This document shows, in pieces, positions 8,486-21,111 of a stretch of 64,000 nucleotides of DNA; within the stretch, counting starts at the first letter, position 1; each line of letters opens with the position of its first letter. The DNA comes from Terriglobus tenax. GTDB lineage: Bacteria; Acidobacteriota; Terriglobia; Terriglobales; Acidobacteriaceae. The notes beneath the pieces were generated by a model. It was not told the origin of the DNA and ran no database searches. It saw nothing but the letters and a program-made list of their open reading frames with translations. The stretch covers positions 2,666,001 through 2,730,000 of the forward strand of contig NZ_JAGSYA010000004.1 of assembly GCF_025685395.1 (NCBI RefSeq), read 5' to 3'. The translations under genes and the position numbers were made by a program.

Positions 8486-9331
8486 TTGCCAGAAAAATTG
8501 CTCAGAGCGGCGATCCTCTCCGATGCTGATGTGGCGAAGTCTGCCCGTCTGCAGAAGCATCACGTTACCGTGTCCGGGACGGATGGTCCGCTTGTGGTGC
8601 TGTTGCACGGCTTCGGAACCGATCTGACCGTATGGCACAAGGTCTTGCCCTCGCTTGAATCCCGTTTCCGCGTGCTCCGCATGAACATGGCCGGCGCAGG
8701 GCCGCATGGCGCCGAGTCCTATGAGGCAGGCCGCTATGACGAGTTGGAAACCCATGCCGATGATCTGCTGATGGTGATGGAAGAGGCCGGCGTTGAAGAG
8801 TGCTGCTTCGTGGGCGCTTCGGTCGGTTCCATGATTGGCCTTCTGGCTTCGATCGAGCGTCCGAATCTCTTCCGCAAACTCATCGGAATTGGTGTTTCGC
8901 CACGCTACCTGAATGATGGAGAGTATGTCGGCGGCTTCGAACAGGAACAGCTCAATGGCATGTTCGAGATGATGAGCCGCGACTACCAGGGATGGATCAC
9001 CGGCTTTGCTCCGCTGGCTGTTCGCGGTCTGCCCTCCAGTGAGGCCGTGAAGGAGTTTTCCGACAGCCTGTTTTCCCTGCGTCCCGATATCGCGTTAAGC
9101 GCGGCGCGGTCTATCTTCCAGTGCGACTTCCGCCGTCACCTCGCCCTGATGGAACGGCCGACCGTGTTGTTGCAGACTCGGAACGACATTGCGGTGCCGG
9201 ACCAGGTGGGCGAATATCTGCGGAGCCACATGCCGAATGCCGCGCTGGAGATTCTGCCAGCCGAAGGGCATTTCCCTCATCTTTCTGCACCAGAAGTTGT
9301 TTCCGGCGCGCTGTTGAAGCACTTGAACTAA
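8486..9331 (+). CDS. RsbQ-like alpha/beta hydrolase
   Basis: A 281-residue alpha/beta hydrolase resembling Bacillus RsbQ, the positive regulator that acts with the PAS-domain phosphatase RsbP in the energy-stress branch of sigma-B control. The catalytic triad is visible: S112 in VGASVGSM, D234 in TRNDIAVPD and H262 in AEGHFPHLSAP. SPRYLND and YVGGFE are also typical of the RsbQ/KAI2/DAD2 group. The start is TTG at 8486 with AGGA nine nt upstream. The next gene, a PAS-GGDEF protein, starts 10 nt later, suggesting that this hydrolase feeds a diguanylate cyclase rather than a PP2C phosphatase. The ligand is unknown. Confidence 0.85.
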   Translation: MPEKLLRAAILSDADVAKSARLQKHHVTVSGTDGPLVVLLHGFGTDLTVWHKVLPSLESRFRVLRMNMAGAGPHGAESYEAGRYDELETHADDLLMVMEEAGVEECCFVGASVGSMIGLLASIERPNLFRKLIGIGVSPRYLNDGEYVGGFEQEQLNGMFEMMSRDYQGWITGFAPLAVRGLPSSEAVKEFSDSLFSLRPDIALSAARSIFQCDFRRHLALMERPTVLLQTRNDIAVPDQVGEYLRSHMPNAALEILPAEGHFPHLSAPEVVSGALLKHLN

Positions 9332-9341
9332 GAAACGGAGG

Positions 9342-10817
9342 ATGGCTATCCCGGAGACGGTTTCCAAGTTGCCCGACACAGGCCTCGCAGCTCTGCTGGG
9401 TCTGGTTCTGGCCACCTTGTGTGCGGATGGTGCCCTGGTCTCTTCCGGCGCTCCGGGCATGGATGCATCAGTGCTGGCCTCGGTTCCGTCGGGTCTTGCA
9501 GGGCGCAGGCTGCCGGTTTCGCCTGCCCTCCATGCCGTTTGCGGTTCCGGTGTTCAACCCACTGAGAAGGTTCTTCTCCCCTCGTCGGTGACCGGCTGGC
9601 TGGGTTTCCGTCCGCAGTATCTTGCCTCCTGCAGGGTGTCATGGGCAGACGGAGAAGGCTGCCTGTACTTCCTTTGGAAGCAGGCGCCGCCGGAGAATCC
9701 GCGTTTTGCAGAGCTGCTGGAACAGGCAACTCGCCTGGTGGGGGAATATACCGGCCGCCAGGTTGCGGCGGTCTCGCAGCAACAGGTGCAGGAACGGCTG
9801 GATACGATTCTGGCAAAGGTCGAGCTGGGCATCGTCTTTGTCGACCTGCTTGCGGGCAGCGTGGTGAACCCTGTCGCCGCTCGCATCCTGGAACTGCCGG
9901 AGGAGACGCGCGATACAGCCACGGTCGCCGCGGCCATTCAGCGGGTACGGTCGCAGTGCGCCGTCGAGAGATCGGAGACCCGCGATGGCAGGGCCGAAGG
10001 TTCGGCAGCCGGTGAGGAGTACTGGATTTGTTCCAGCAGAGGGATCGTGCTGCGTGTGGAGAGCCATGAGGTGGGCACGGCGCAGGTTCCCGGCAGGTTC
10101 TGGCTGTTCACCGATGTAAAGCCCCTGTGGGAGAGCGCGGAGAAGGTGAAGGTTGCCAACCAGGTGCTGGAGCGCAACCTGTCACAGCTCAACACCGAGA
10201 TGGAGCGCCGTATGGAGGCCGAAGACGAGCTGCGGAAGTACACCCAGGGTCTGCAGCGGCAGAACGAAGAGCTGGAGATTGCCAAGCTGCACAGCGACCT
10301 GCTGGCCAACCAGGACTCCCTGACCGGTCTGGCCAATCGCCGCCGCTTCCGGAACGGTCTGGACGAGATGGTTGACCATGCCCGGATGAGTCACGGTAAG
10401 GTGGCCGTGCTTTACCTGGACCTGGACAAGTTCAAGCCGGTGAATGACACCCTTGGGCACGAGCGCGGCGACGAGTTGCTGCGCAAGGTGGCCGATACCC
10501 TGACCCGAAGCCTGCGCAAGGACGATCTGATTGCGCGCCTCGGCGGTGACGAGTTTGCCTGCGCTCTGAGCCTGGATGGCGAGATGGACGAGGCCGGGCT
10601 GGAAGACCTGGTGCTGCAGGTGCGGCAGCGGCTGCACATTCCGGTCAGCACCGGCTCGGGGAGTATTGAAGTCAGCGCCACGGTCGGCGTCGCTGTTTTT
10701 CCGGAGGATGCCGAGGATGGGGTAAGCCTGCTGCGGGCGGCGGACAATGCCATGTATTTGGGTAAGAGCCGCGGCGGGAACGTGGTGAACCTGTTTTCGC
10801 GAAAAAGACTGAGTTAA
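9342..10817 (+). CDS. PAS-GGDEF diguanylate cyclase, probable RsbQ partner
   Basis: A 491-residue signalling protein. Residues 1-130 are a poorly conserved, possibly GAF-like region. Residues about 148-260 look like a PAS domain (ILAKVELGIVFVDL ... FWLFTDV), 262-320 a coiled coil, and 325-485 a GGDEF domain with an intact GGDEF motif at 401-405. An R392-x-x-D395 inhibitory site lies five residues before it, so active c-di-GMP synthesis with product feedback is likely. No transmembrane segment is seen. GGAGG directly abuts the ATG, so a slightly later start cannot be excluded. Pairing with the RsbQ-like gene suggests that the PAS domain receives the hydrolase-derived signal. Confidence 0.85.
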   Translation: MAIPETVSKLPDTGLAALLGLVLATLCADGALVSSGAPGMDASVLASVPSGLAGRRLPVSPALHAVCGSGVQPTEKVLLPSSVTGWLGFRPQYLASCRVSWADGEGCLYFLWKQAPPENPRFAELLEQATRLVGEYTGRQVAAVSQQQVQERLDTILAKVELGIVFVDLLAGSVVNPVAARILELPEETRDTATVAAAIQRVRSQCAVERSETRDGRAEGSAAGEEYWICSSRGIVLRVESHEVGTAQVPGRFWLFTDVKPLWESAEKVKVANQVLERNLSQLNTEMERRMEAEDELRKYTQGLQRQNEELEIAKLHSDLLANQDSLTGLANRRRFRNGLDEMVDHARMSHGKVAVLYLDLDKFKPVNDTLGHERGDELLRKVADTLTRSLRKDDLIARLGGDEFACALSLDGEMDEAGLEDLVLQVRQRLHIPVSTGSGSIEVSATVGVAVFPEDAEDGVSLLRAADNAMYLGKSRGGNVVNLFSRKRLS

Positions 10818-11014
10818 ATACATCAGGCCGCCTCTAAGAGGGGGAGCGGAGAGTGTCCCCGGCGAGGCGGCCTGACTGACCCTGAATTGGGTCCAGGTGG
10901 TGAATTTAAGGGTACGCCTGTTCTACCGGGCGTCAAGTGGTTAAGGGGAAGTTTTCAGCCGGGTGAATTGGTGCGAATAGCGACGCGTCCGTTCTTTTAT
11001 CGCACGACTATCCA
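10818..11014 (+). other. Intergenic region with three successive hairpins
   Basis: No gene is seen here. Hairpin 1 pairs TCAGGCCGCCTC (10823-10834) with GAGGCGGCCTGA (10864-10875), 12 perfect bp, and encloses GGGGA/TCCCC (10841-10845/10856-10860). Hairpin 2 is GACCC/GGGTC (10878-10893). Hairpin 3 is ACGCC/GGCGT (10914-10933). No T-tract follows. It could be a 3' UTR structure of the GGDEF gene, a small RNA or an attenuator ahead of the ATP synthase operon; it does not resemble the c-di-GMP-I or -II riboswitch consensus. Confidence 0.5.
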
Positions 11015-11044
11015 TTGACACTATCGAAAGTGGCTTGTTACAAA
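11015..11044 (+). promoter_or_regulatory. Candidate promoter of the ATP synthase operon
   Basis: A consensus -35 TTGACA (11015-11020), an 18-nt spacer and TACAAA (11039-11044) lie about 90 nt before the first ATP synthase start codon. This is the best sigma70-like match in the interval; the transcription start is inferred near 11051. Confidence 0.5.
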
Positions 11045-11135
11045 TAAAAGTGTCGAAGGGAAGACAAAGACAGCCTCTTTCGCTGCCCTGTAGATCCGAT
11101 CCCGCGGTTACGGCAGCTTCCTGACAAGCCATTTC

Positions 11136-11600
11136 ATGAATGAGATCCTAGCTACACTTAGCGAACTTGTGCTCGGCTCCGTGCCGACCATTGTGTTGTT
11201 TGCGTTCGTCGTTATTGCGTACAGCGTTCTGGTGCGTCGTCCTCTTGAGAAGACGCTGGCCGAGCGCCGCGCGCGCACCTCTGGAGCCATGGAGCAGGCG
11301 AAGTCTGCCGTGGCTTCTGCTGAAAACATGACGTCGGACTACGAAGAACGGTTGCGCATTGCCCGCGCGGAGATCTTTGAGGCCCGCCAGCAGCGTCTGC
11401 AGAAGTTCAACACGGAGCGTGACGCCGCCCTGGGCGAGGCCCGCGAGCAGGCGCAGATTCGTGTGGATGCTGCCCGCCAGCAGGTGGAGCAGAGCATTGC
11501 CGAGGCCAAGAAGCAGATTGAGACCGTCAGCGAGCAGCTTTCGGCCCAGGTGGTCAAAGCCATCCTGCCCGCGGGACTTCCGGCTGGAGGCACGCAGTGA
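11136..11600 (+). CDS. atpF: ATP synthase F0 subunit b' (short b-type)
   Basis: A 154-residue b-type stalk subunit: one N-terminal membrane helix (SVPTIVLFAFVVIAYSVLV) followed by a long charged coiled coil to the C-terminus. It anchors the peripheral stalk that holds F1 against F0. It is the first of seven ATP synthase genes and is followed by a second, different b-type gene, so the stalk is probably a b/b' heterodimer. The ATG at 11136 has no clear ribosome-binding site. The stop overlaps the next start (GTGA). Genes for subunits a and c are not in this operon. Confidence 0.85.
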   Translation: MNEILATLSELVLGSVPTIVLFAFVVIAYSVLVRRPLEKTLAERRARTSGAMEQAKSAVASAENMTSDYEERLRIARAEIFEARQQRLQKFNTERDAALGEAREQAQIRVDAARQQVEQSIAEAKKQIETVSEQLSAQVVKAILPAGLPAGGTQ

Positions 11601-12304
11601 AGCTGAAAAAGATCATGTTTGTGGCGATGCTCGCCGGAGTTCTTGCTGTGCCCGCACCTCTGACCTTTGCGCAGGAGTCCGCTCCGGCCGCAACGCAGGG
11701 CGTGCCGCGCACGGCGCCTGAAGACCAGAAGTCAGAGAAGAAGGAAGTCGAGAACGAGAACGACGCTTTCCTGAAGAGCCCCATGGTCGTCAAGCTCGGC
11801 CACGCGCTGGGCATGGAGCCGGAGACGGCTGCCACGGTCTTCCAGGTGCTGAACTTCGCGATCCTGGCGATTGCCGTTCTGTATGGCCTGATGAAGGCGC
11901 TGCCCAAGGCCTTCCGCAAGCGCTCCGAGGACATTGGCAGGCAGCTCAACGAGGCGCGTTCGGCGACCGAGGCGGCCAACGCCCGCATGTCGGCCGTGGA
12001 AGCCCGCCTCGCGAAGCTGGATGGCGAGCTCTCGGCTCTGCGTTCGCAGGCTGCTGCGGAGGCCGCTGCTGAAGAAGCCCGTCTGCGAGCTCAGCTTGAG
12101 GACGAAAAGCACAAGATTGTTGCCGCCGCCGAGCAGGAGATTGCCGCGGCCAGTTCGCACGCACAGCGCGCGATCAAGGAATTTGCCGCTGACCTGGCGA
12201 TCTCGCAGGCTGCCCAGAAGCTGCAGGTAACGGCTGAGACCGACCGTCTTCTGATCCGCAGCTTCGCAGAGCGTCTGGGCGGATCGAACGGAGGGCAGAA
12301 CTAA
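11597..12304 (+). CDS. ATP synthase F0 subunit b with signal-peptide extension
   Basis: A 235-residue b-type subunit, longer than the usual 156-170. Residues 1-25 look like a cleavable signal peptide ending LTFA before QES. A polar, charged stretch of about 55 residues follows, then the usual membrane helix (about 83-102, VFQVLNFAILAIAVLYGLM) and a long Ala/Glu-rich coiled coil. The predicted mature N-terminus would lie in the periplasm, which fits the known b topology. It starts with GTG overlapping the previous stop, and the delta gene overlaps its own stop (TAATG). The extension is unusual and is discussed in the findings. Confidence 0.83.
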   Translation: MKLKKIMFVAMLAGVLAVPAPLTFAQESAPAATQGVPRTAPEDQKSEKKEVENENDAFLKSPMVVKLGHALGMEPETAATVFQVLNFAILAIAVLYGLMKALPKAFRKRSEDIGRQLNEARSATEAANARMSAVEARLAKLDGELSALRSQAAAEAAAEEARLRAQLEDEKHKIVAAAEQEIAAASSHAQRAIKEFAADLAISQAAQKLQVTAETDRLLIRSFAERLGGSNGGQN

Positions 12305-12843
12305 TGTCACAGGTTGCTCTTCGTTACGCACAGGCGTTTGCTGACGTGGTTTCCGCGCAGAATCTGAACCGCGAGCAGGTTCGCCAGCAGTTGATTGATT
12401 TTCAGCTGACTCTGGCTGGCAGTCGCGAGCTGAAGGAATTGCTGGAGAACCCCTCCATCGACCAGACCACGAAGGTAAAGGTGCTGGATGCGGTGGGCGG
12501 CAAGATCGGCTATGACAAGCAGGTCCGCAACTTCCTGGCTGTGCTGACCGCACATGACCGCATGGAGATGCTGGCCGAGGTGCTGGATGAGTACAATTCC
12601 ATCGCCGACCGGCAGGCTGGTATCGCCGAGGCGGAGATTGTCAGTGCGCATCCGCTGACCGACGAGGACAAGGCCCTGCTGGAGCAGAAGGCTGGAGCCC
12701 TGGCCGGTGGCAAGGTTCGCGCCAGCTACCGTCAGGATGCAACGCTGCTGGGCGGAGCGGTGATCAGGATTGGATCGACGCTGTACGACGGCTCGGTCAA
12801 GGCGCAGTTGGCCCAGTTGAAGCAGAAACTGGTCAACGCGTAA
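12304..12843 (+). CDS. atpH: ATP synthase F1 subunit delta
   Basis: A 179-residue OSCP/delta subunit, normal length. The N-terminal helical domain begins VALRYAQAFADVVSAQ, and the C-terminal region carries the conserved GGAVIRIGSTLYDGSVKAQL strand motif. Delta joins the b stalk to the top of the alpha3-beta3 head. Its ATG overlaps the stop of the b gene; atpA follows after 70 nt, the largest gap in the operon, containing an AGAGGAAACG ribosome-binding site. Confidence 0.95.
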   Translation: MSQVALRYAQAFADVVSAQNLNREQVRQQLIDFQLTLAGSRELKELLENPSIDQTTKVKVLDAVGGKIGYDKQVRNFLAVLTAHDRMEMLAEVLDEYNSIADRQAGIAEAEIVSAHPLTDEDKALLEQKAGALAGGKVRASYRQDATLLGGAVIRIGSTLYDGSVKAQLAQLKQKLVNA

Positions 12844-12898
12844 ACGCGGCGGAAACGCACACGACATACCCGCGAAAAATTTAGAAGCAAAAGATTGA

Positions 12899-14461
<1,563 letters not shown>

Positions 14462-14467
14462 CCGACT

Positions 14468-17007
<2,540 letters not shown>

Positions 17008-17010
17008 GCC

Positions 17011-17445
17011 ATGGCCGAGACGACAAACAATTCGGGACTGCTGACCGTACGGCTGGTCACGCCGCAGCGCGTGGTGATTGACACCACGGCTGAGGCGGTC
17101 GAGCTGCCGTCGATGTCCGGCTACCTGGAGGCGCTCTACGGCGCGTCTCCGCTGCTGGCTGAGCTTGGCGCCGGCGAGGTTCGTCTGCATGGCGGTGCTT
17201 CCGGCAACGAGACGTTCTTCGTGGCGTGGGGCTTTGCCGAGGTACTGCCGGAGCGTGTCACCATCCTGGCGGAGCAGGCGATGAAGCCGGCTGAGATTAA
17301 CGTGGAGAAGGCCAAGGCCGACCTCGCCAAGGGCGAGAAGGACTGGGCCGACGCCGGCGACGACGCCAACGCCTACGATGAAGCCAATGCGGAAATTCGC
17401 GTGGCCGAGGAGAAGCTCAACTCTGCCCAGGGCAAGTCGCACTAA
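17011..17445 (+). CDS. atpC: ATP synthase F1 subunit epsilon
   Basis: A 144-residue epsilon subunit. The N-terminal beta-sandwich has LTVRLVTPQRVVIDTTAEAVELPS and GYLEALYGASPLLAELGAGE, close to the usual L-x-G-x-x-x-L turn. The C-terminal helices are charged and long enough to play the inhibitory role known for epsilon. It is the last gene of the operon, followed 25 nt later by a strong intrinsic terminator. Confidence 0.95.
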   Translation: MAETTNNSGLLTVRLVTPQRVVIDTTAEAVELPSMSGYLEALYGASPLLAELGAGEVRLHGGASGNETFFVAWGFAEVLPERVTILAEQAMKPAEINVEKAKADLAKGEKDWADAGDDANAYDEANAEIRVAEEKLNSAQGKSH

Positions 17446-17470
17446 CTTCTTTTCACCAGAAACAGCAAAG

Positions 17471-17495
17471 GCGCGGACTTCGGTCCGCGCTTTTT
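17471..17495 (+). terminator. Intrinsic terminator of the ATP synthase operon
   Basis: An 8-bp GC stem (GCGCGGAC/GTCCGCGC) closed by a TTCG tetraloop is followed directly by five T. It lies 25 nt after the atpC stop. Confidence 0.9.
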
Positions 17496-17582
17496 GTTTG
17501 CCCTGGATTTGACCGCGAAGATTGGCGGACCGTAGTATGAGCGCGAAAGCACCTCATCCCACTCCGTGAGCCGACACATACG

Positions 17583-19208
17583 ATGCCGTGGCCGCAGGAC
17601 TATCTGCTGTTTCACCTGGGACTCGGCTGGTCGGCTGCTCTGGCGGCGCTTCCCATCTTCACCTTGTTGTTGCTGCTGGGCGTGCTGCGCAAGCCGTCTT
17701 GGATGGCGGGGCTGGCCGGACTTGCGGTCACCTTTGTGCTGGCAGTCGGCGGTTATCAGATGCCCGTTCTGCAGGCCGTCAGTGCGGCCGCGCATGGCGC
17801 GGCTTTCGGCCTGTTTCCCATCTCGTGGATCATCTTCTGGGCCATCGCACTTTTCCGTGTCACCGAACAGACAGGCAAGTTCGAGATCATCAAGGAGTCC
17901 GTCAGCCGGTTGACGCCGGATCTTCGGCTGCAGGCCTTACTGATCGCCTTTGCCTTCGGAGCCTTCCTTGAAGGCGCGGCTGGTTTTGGCGCTCCGGTGG
18001 CCATTGCCGCCACCATGTTGATGGGGCTTGGGTTTTCCGGTTTCGATGCGGCTGCGCTTTGCCTGCTGGCCAATACGGCGCCAGTGGCCTTTGGGTCAAT
18101 TGGAATCCCGGTGGTCACGCTTGCCGGAACCACCGGCCTGCCGCTGGACAAGCTGAGCGGAGCAGTAGGCAGCTTCTGCGCTCCGGTCTCGCTGCTGCTG
18201 CCAACGTATCTTGTGCTGGCGATGTGGGGCCGTGCGGGCTTTGCCGGGGTCTGGCTTCCGTGCCTTGCCGGAGGAGCCGCCTTCGCCTCGGTGCAGTACA
18301 CGGTGTCAAACTTCATTGGCCCGCAGCTAACAGACATCCTGGCATCACTTGCGGCCATTGCGGTACTGGTGGTGGTGCTGCGCCTGCGCAAGTCGCAGCC
18401 GCCCGCTGCGTATCTGCGCACCCCGGTGGAAGAGGCAGCGCAGCGATATTCCGCGCGCGAGATCGTGCTGGCATGGATGCCGTACGGCCTGCTGGTGCTG
18501 TGCGTCCTGCTGTGGGGCTACCAGCCCTTTCAGCGGCTGCTGAACCGCGGCAGCATCCTGATTCCCTGGCCGTACCTGAACAACATCGTTCTGCGCATGC
18601 CGCCGCTGGTGCCGAAGATGTCGCCGTACCCGGCGATCTTCAATCTGAACTTCTTCTCGGCTGCGGGAACATCGTGCATGATGGCCACGCTGCTTTCGGT
18701 GCTGCTGCTGCGCGTGCGCCCGGGACATCTGCTGCGCATCATCGTTTCTGTCGTGCGTACGCTCATGCTGCCCACACTTACTGTGGCGTCGGTGCTGGCC
18801 ATCGCCTTCCTGATGAACTACTGCGGAGCCACGGCTACGCTCGGGCTGGCCTTCGCGGCAACGGGCGTCCTGTTCCCGTTCTTCAGCGCGCTGCTGGGCT
18901 GGCTGGGTGTCTTCCTTACCGGCTCGGATACCTCAGCCAACGCACTCTTCGGCAGCCTGCAGGAGGTAACAGCAGGCCGTCTTGGCCTGGATGCCGTGCT
19001 GATGGCCGCGGCGAACTCCGCTGGCGGCGTGATGGGAAAGATGATCAGCCTGCAGACCATCGCCGTGGCCGCTGCCGCTACAGGGATGAAACAGGAGGAG
19101 CAGTCAAAGCTCTTCAGCTTTTCGCTGCGGCATAGCCTTCTGCTGGTAACGGTGATTGGCCTCTTGTCCGTGCTGTATGTCTACGTGCTGCACGTGAAGT
19201 GGCTGTGA
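17583..19208 (+). CDS. lctP: L-lactate permease (LctP family)
   Basis: A 541-residue polytopic membrane protein with about 13-14 hydrophobic helices. The LctP signature segments are visible: FGAFLEGAAGFGAPVAIAAT, TAPVAFGSIGIPVV, and GWLGVFLTGSDTSANALFG. The family imports lactate or glycolate with protons at the inner membrane. No lactate dehydrogenase genes are adjacent. The gene has its own leader after the ATP synthase terminator and converges on the ArnT-like gene with only a 16-nt gap. There is no strong ribosome-binding site before the ATG at 17583. Confidence 0.92.
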   Translation: MPWPQDYLLFHLGLGWSAALAALPIFTLLLLLGVLRKPSWMAGLAGLAVTFVLAVGGYQMPVLQAVSAAAHGAAFGLFPISWIIFWAIALFRVTEQTGKFEIIKESVSRLTPDLRLQALLIAFAFGAFLEGAAGFGAPVAIAATMLMGLGFSGFDAAALCLLANTAPVAFGSIGIPVVTLAGTTGLPLDKLSGAVGSFCAPVSLLLPTYLVLAMWGRAGFAGVWLPCLAGGAAFASVQYTVSNFIGPQLTDILASLAAIAVLVVVLRLRKSQPPAAYLRTPVEEAAQRYSAREIVLAWMPYGLLVLCVLLWGYQPFQRLLNRGSILIPWPYLNNIVLRMPPLVPKMSPYPAIFNLNFFSAAGTSCMMATLLSVLLLRVRPGHLLRIIVSVVRTLMLPTLTVASVLAIAFLMNYCGATATLGLAFAATGVLFPFFSALLGWLGVFLTGSDTSANALFGSLQEVTAGRLGLDAVLMAAANSAGGVMGKMISLQTIAVAAAATGMKQEEQSKLFSFSLRHSLLLVTVIGLLSVLYVYVLHVKWL

Positions 19209-19224
19209 CAGAACCCAACCCTGG

Positions 19225-21072
19225 CTACGGATGGTTGGTCAGCACCGTCTTGCCGCCCTCGGACTTGAGCACGTAGACACCGCCGAAGGGTGTCAGGTCA
19301 GCGGTACGTTTCTTCGGTTCATAGGTCATCAGGAAGACGCGTTCCTTGCCGGCCCATGCTTCATACAGAGAGTTGTTGTCCTCGAAGATATCGGCTGCAT
19401 CCGGCCAGAAGCTGCCGTACCAGGGGCCATTTACGCGGCCATTGATCAGGTGCAGCGGCTGGCGCGTGTAGAAGGCGATAGACGAGCCCGAGGTCAGCTC
19501 GCCATCCAGCATGATCTGGTCGCCGGGCTGGAACTCGGCCGTGATGGCATCCGCCAGCCCCTTCGAGCCAAGGATGGGATAGAAGCGCGCCAGCCCCTCA
19601 TGCATCCCCCAGAGGTTCCCCATCATGGCCACCGCCAGGGTCACATTGGCCGCATAGAATCTGCCTGCGCGGCGCAGCAGCCAGGCCGTCAGACCCGCAG
19701 CGTACATGGAGACAGCCACCAGAATCAGCGGGAAATGGAAGAAGCCCATCGCCTGACCGGTCAGGTCATACAAGTGGCCCAGCGCCAGGGTATAGCGGTC
19801 CGGGTTGGTGGTCAGCAGGGCGGAGATGTCCGTGCCTGCGGGCGGAATCGGCGCTGTGATCGCGAACCATGTGCAGACCACCGCGGCCAGCGTGGTGATG
19901 GGAAGCAGTAGCCATACGGTCCAGAAGTAGGCGGCTTTACGAGCGCCAGGATGCCCCGGCTCTTCGGCGCGGGCAAGCTGCCCACCGGCCAGCAATGCCA
20001 GCGCAGGCAGCGCGGGCAGCGCGTAATACTCCTGCCGGCTGCCCAGGGAGAAGAAGCCAATGACGATGATGGCCCAGAGAAACAGGGCGAGCGGAGCTTC
20101 CGACTCGCGGGCCTTCAGGCCCGCAGAGCGCAGCGTGGTAACACTCCAGCGCACGGCGCGCGGCAGAAAGACCGCCCACGGCAGCAGCCACGCCAGGATC
20201 ATGCCCCAGAAGATAAGCACTGGCACCTGGCCGTAGTCATGCGGAATGCGTTTGCCGACAAAGCGCATGAAGTGCTCATTGATGACGTAGAACCAGAACC
20301 ACCCGCGCGCGTCGGTGTTGATGGCCGGGTTGCGCAACGCCGCCAGCACATGCCATGGCAGCGTGATGAGCAGGAACAGCGCGGTGGAGGCCAGCAGATG
20401 CAGCCTGCGCAGCGCAGCAAGCTGCCCCGTCAACAGCAGAAAGATCAGGGCGAAGCCTACCGGGAAGACCAGGCCGATCAGACCCTTGGTCAGCACATTC
20501 AGCGCGGTGATGGTCGCAAAGCCCAGCATGGGCTTGAGCGCGGACTGCTGTGCCCGGACGCGGTCCAGAGCGATGAGCAGCAGGTGGATCGAAACCGTCA
20601 TCCACAACGCCAGCGGCACGTCAGGAATATAAAAACGCGTAAACAGGTAGGTGCCGATGGAGGTGGCAATGGCGAGGCCGGAGTAGAAGCCTCCGCGTTC
20701 GCCGAACAAGCGCTTGCCCAGCGCATAGACCGAGAGGGTAAGCCCAAGCACCAGCAGAGCCAGTGGAAGCCGTCCGGCCCAGTCATGTGGCCCGAAGATC
20801 TTCATACTGCCCGCGGCCAGCCAGTACATCAGTGGCGGCTTGTCGAAGAAGCGGATGCCGTCGACATAGGGCGTCACGTAGTCGTGACGGACAAGCATCT
20901 CGCGCGCTACCTCGAGGTAGACCGAGTCGACGTCGTCCAGAAGGCCGGGCGTGAAGATACCGCCAAGCTGCAGAATGGCCCAGATGGCGACAAGGATCGC
21001 GACGGACTTCCTGCGTGCAGCAGCGAACGGGGCGGCGGGTTCCGCCACAGCGAATGAAGTGGGGATGCTCAC
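19225..21072 (-). CDS. ArnT/GT39-like glycosyltransferase 1
   Basis: A 615-residue GT-C fold membrane enzyme. The first loop carries DDVDSVYLEVAREMLVRHDY, with the catalytic acidic pair, then FFDKPPLMYWLAAG, which closely follows ArnT and protein O-mannosyltransferase relatives. About 11-12 membrane helices follow and a soluble C-terminal domain ends at residue 615. The family moves a sugar from a polyprenyl-phosphate donor to lipid A, glycans or proteins on the periplasmic side. It lies 39 nt downstream of a paralogue of exactly the same length, so the two probably arose by tandem duplication. The acceptor is unknown. Confidence 0.85.
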   Translation of the reverse strand: MSIPTSFAVAEPAAPFAAARRKSVAILVAIWAILQLGGIFTPGLLDDVDSVYLEVAREMLVRHDYVTPYVDGIRFFDKPPLMYWLAAGSMKIFGPHDWAGRLPLALLVLGLTLSVYALGKRLFGERGGFYSGLAIATSIGTYLFTRFYIPDVPLALWMTVSIHLLLIALDRVRAQQSALKPMLGFATITALNVLTKGLIGLVFPVGFALIFLLLTGQLAALRRLHLLASTALFLLITLPWHVLAALRNPAINTDARGWFWFYVINEHFMRFVGKRIPHDYGQVPVLIFWGMILAWLLPWAVFLPRAVRWSVTTLRSAGLKARESEAPLALFLWAIIVIGFFSLGSRQEYYALPALPALALLAGGQLARAEEPGHPGARKAAYFWTVWLLLPITTLAAVVCTWFAITAPIPPAGTDISALLTTNPDRYTLALGHLYDLTGQAMGFFHFPLILVAVSMYAAGLTAWLLRRAGRFYAANVTLAVAMMGNLWGMHEGLARFYPILGSKGLADAITAEFQPGDQIMLDGELTSGSSIAFYTRQPLHLINGRVNGPWYGSFWPDAADIFEDNNSLYEAWAGKERVFLMTYEPKKRTADLTPFGGVYVLKSEGGKTVLTNHP

Positions 21073-21111
21073 GGGATTCTTACCTAATCGTCCCGGTTTT
21101 GCCGCCCCACG

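Noticed and set aside
10818-10940. c-di-GMP riboswitch next to the GGDEF gene
   Set aside because: The hairpins do not show the conserved loop sequences or tetraloop-receptor layout of the known classes.
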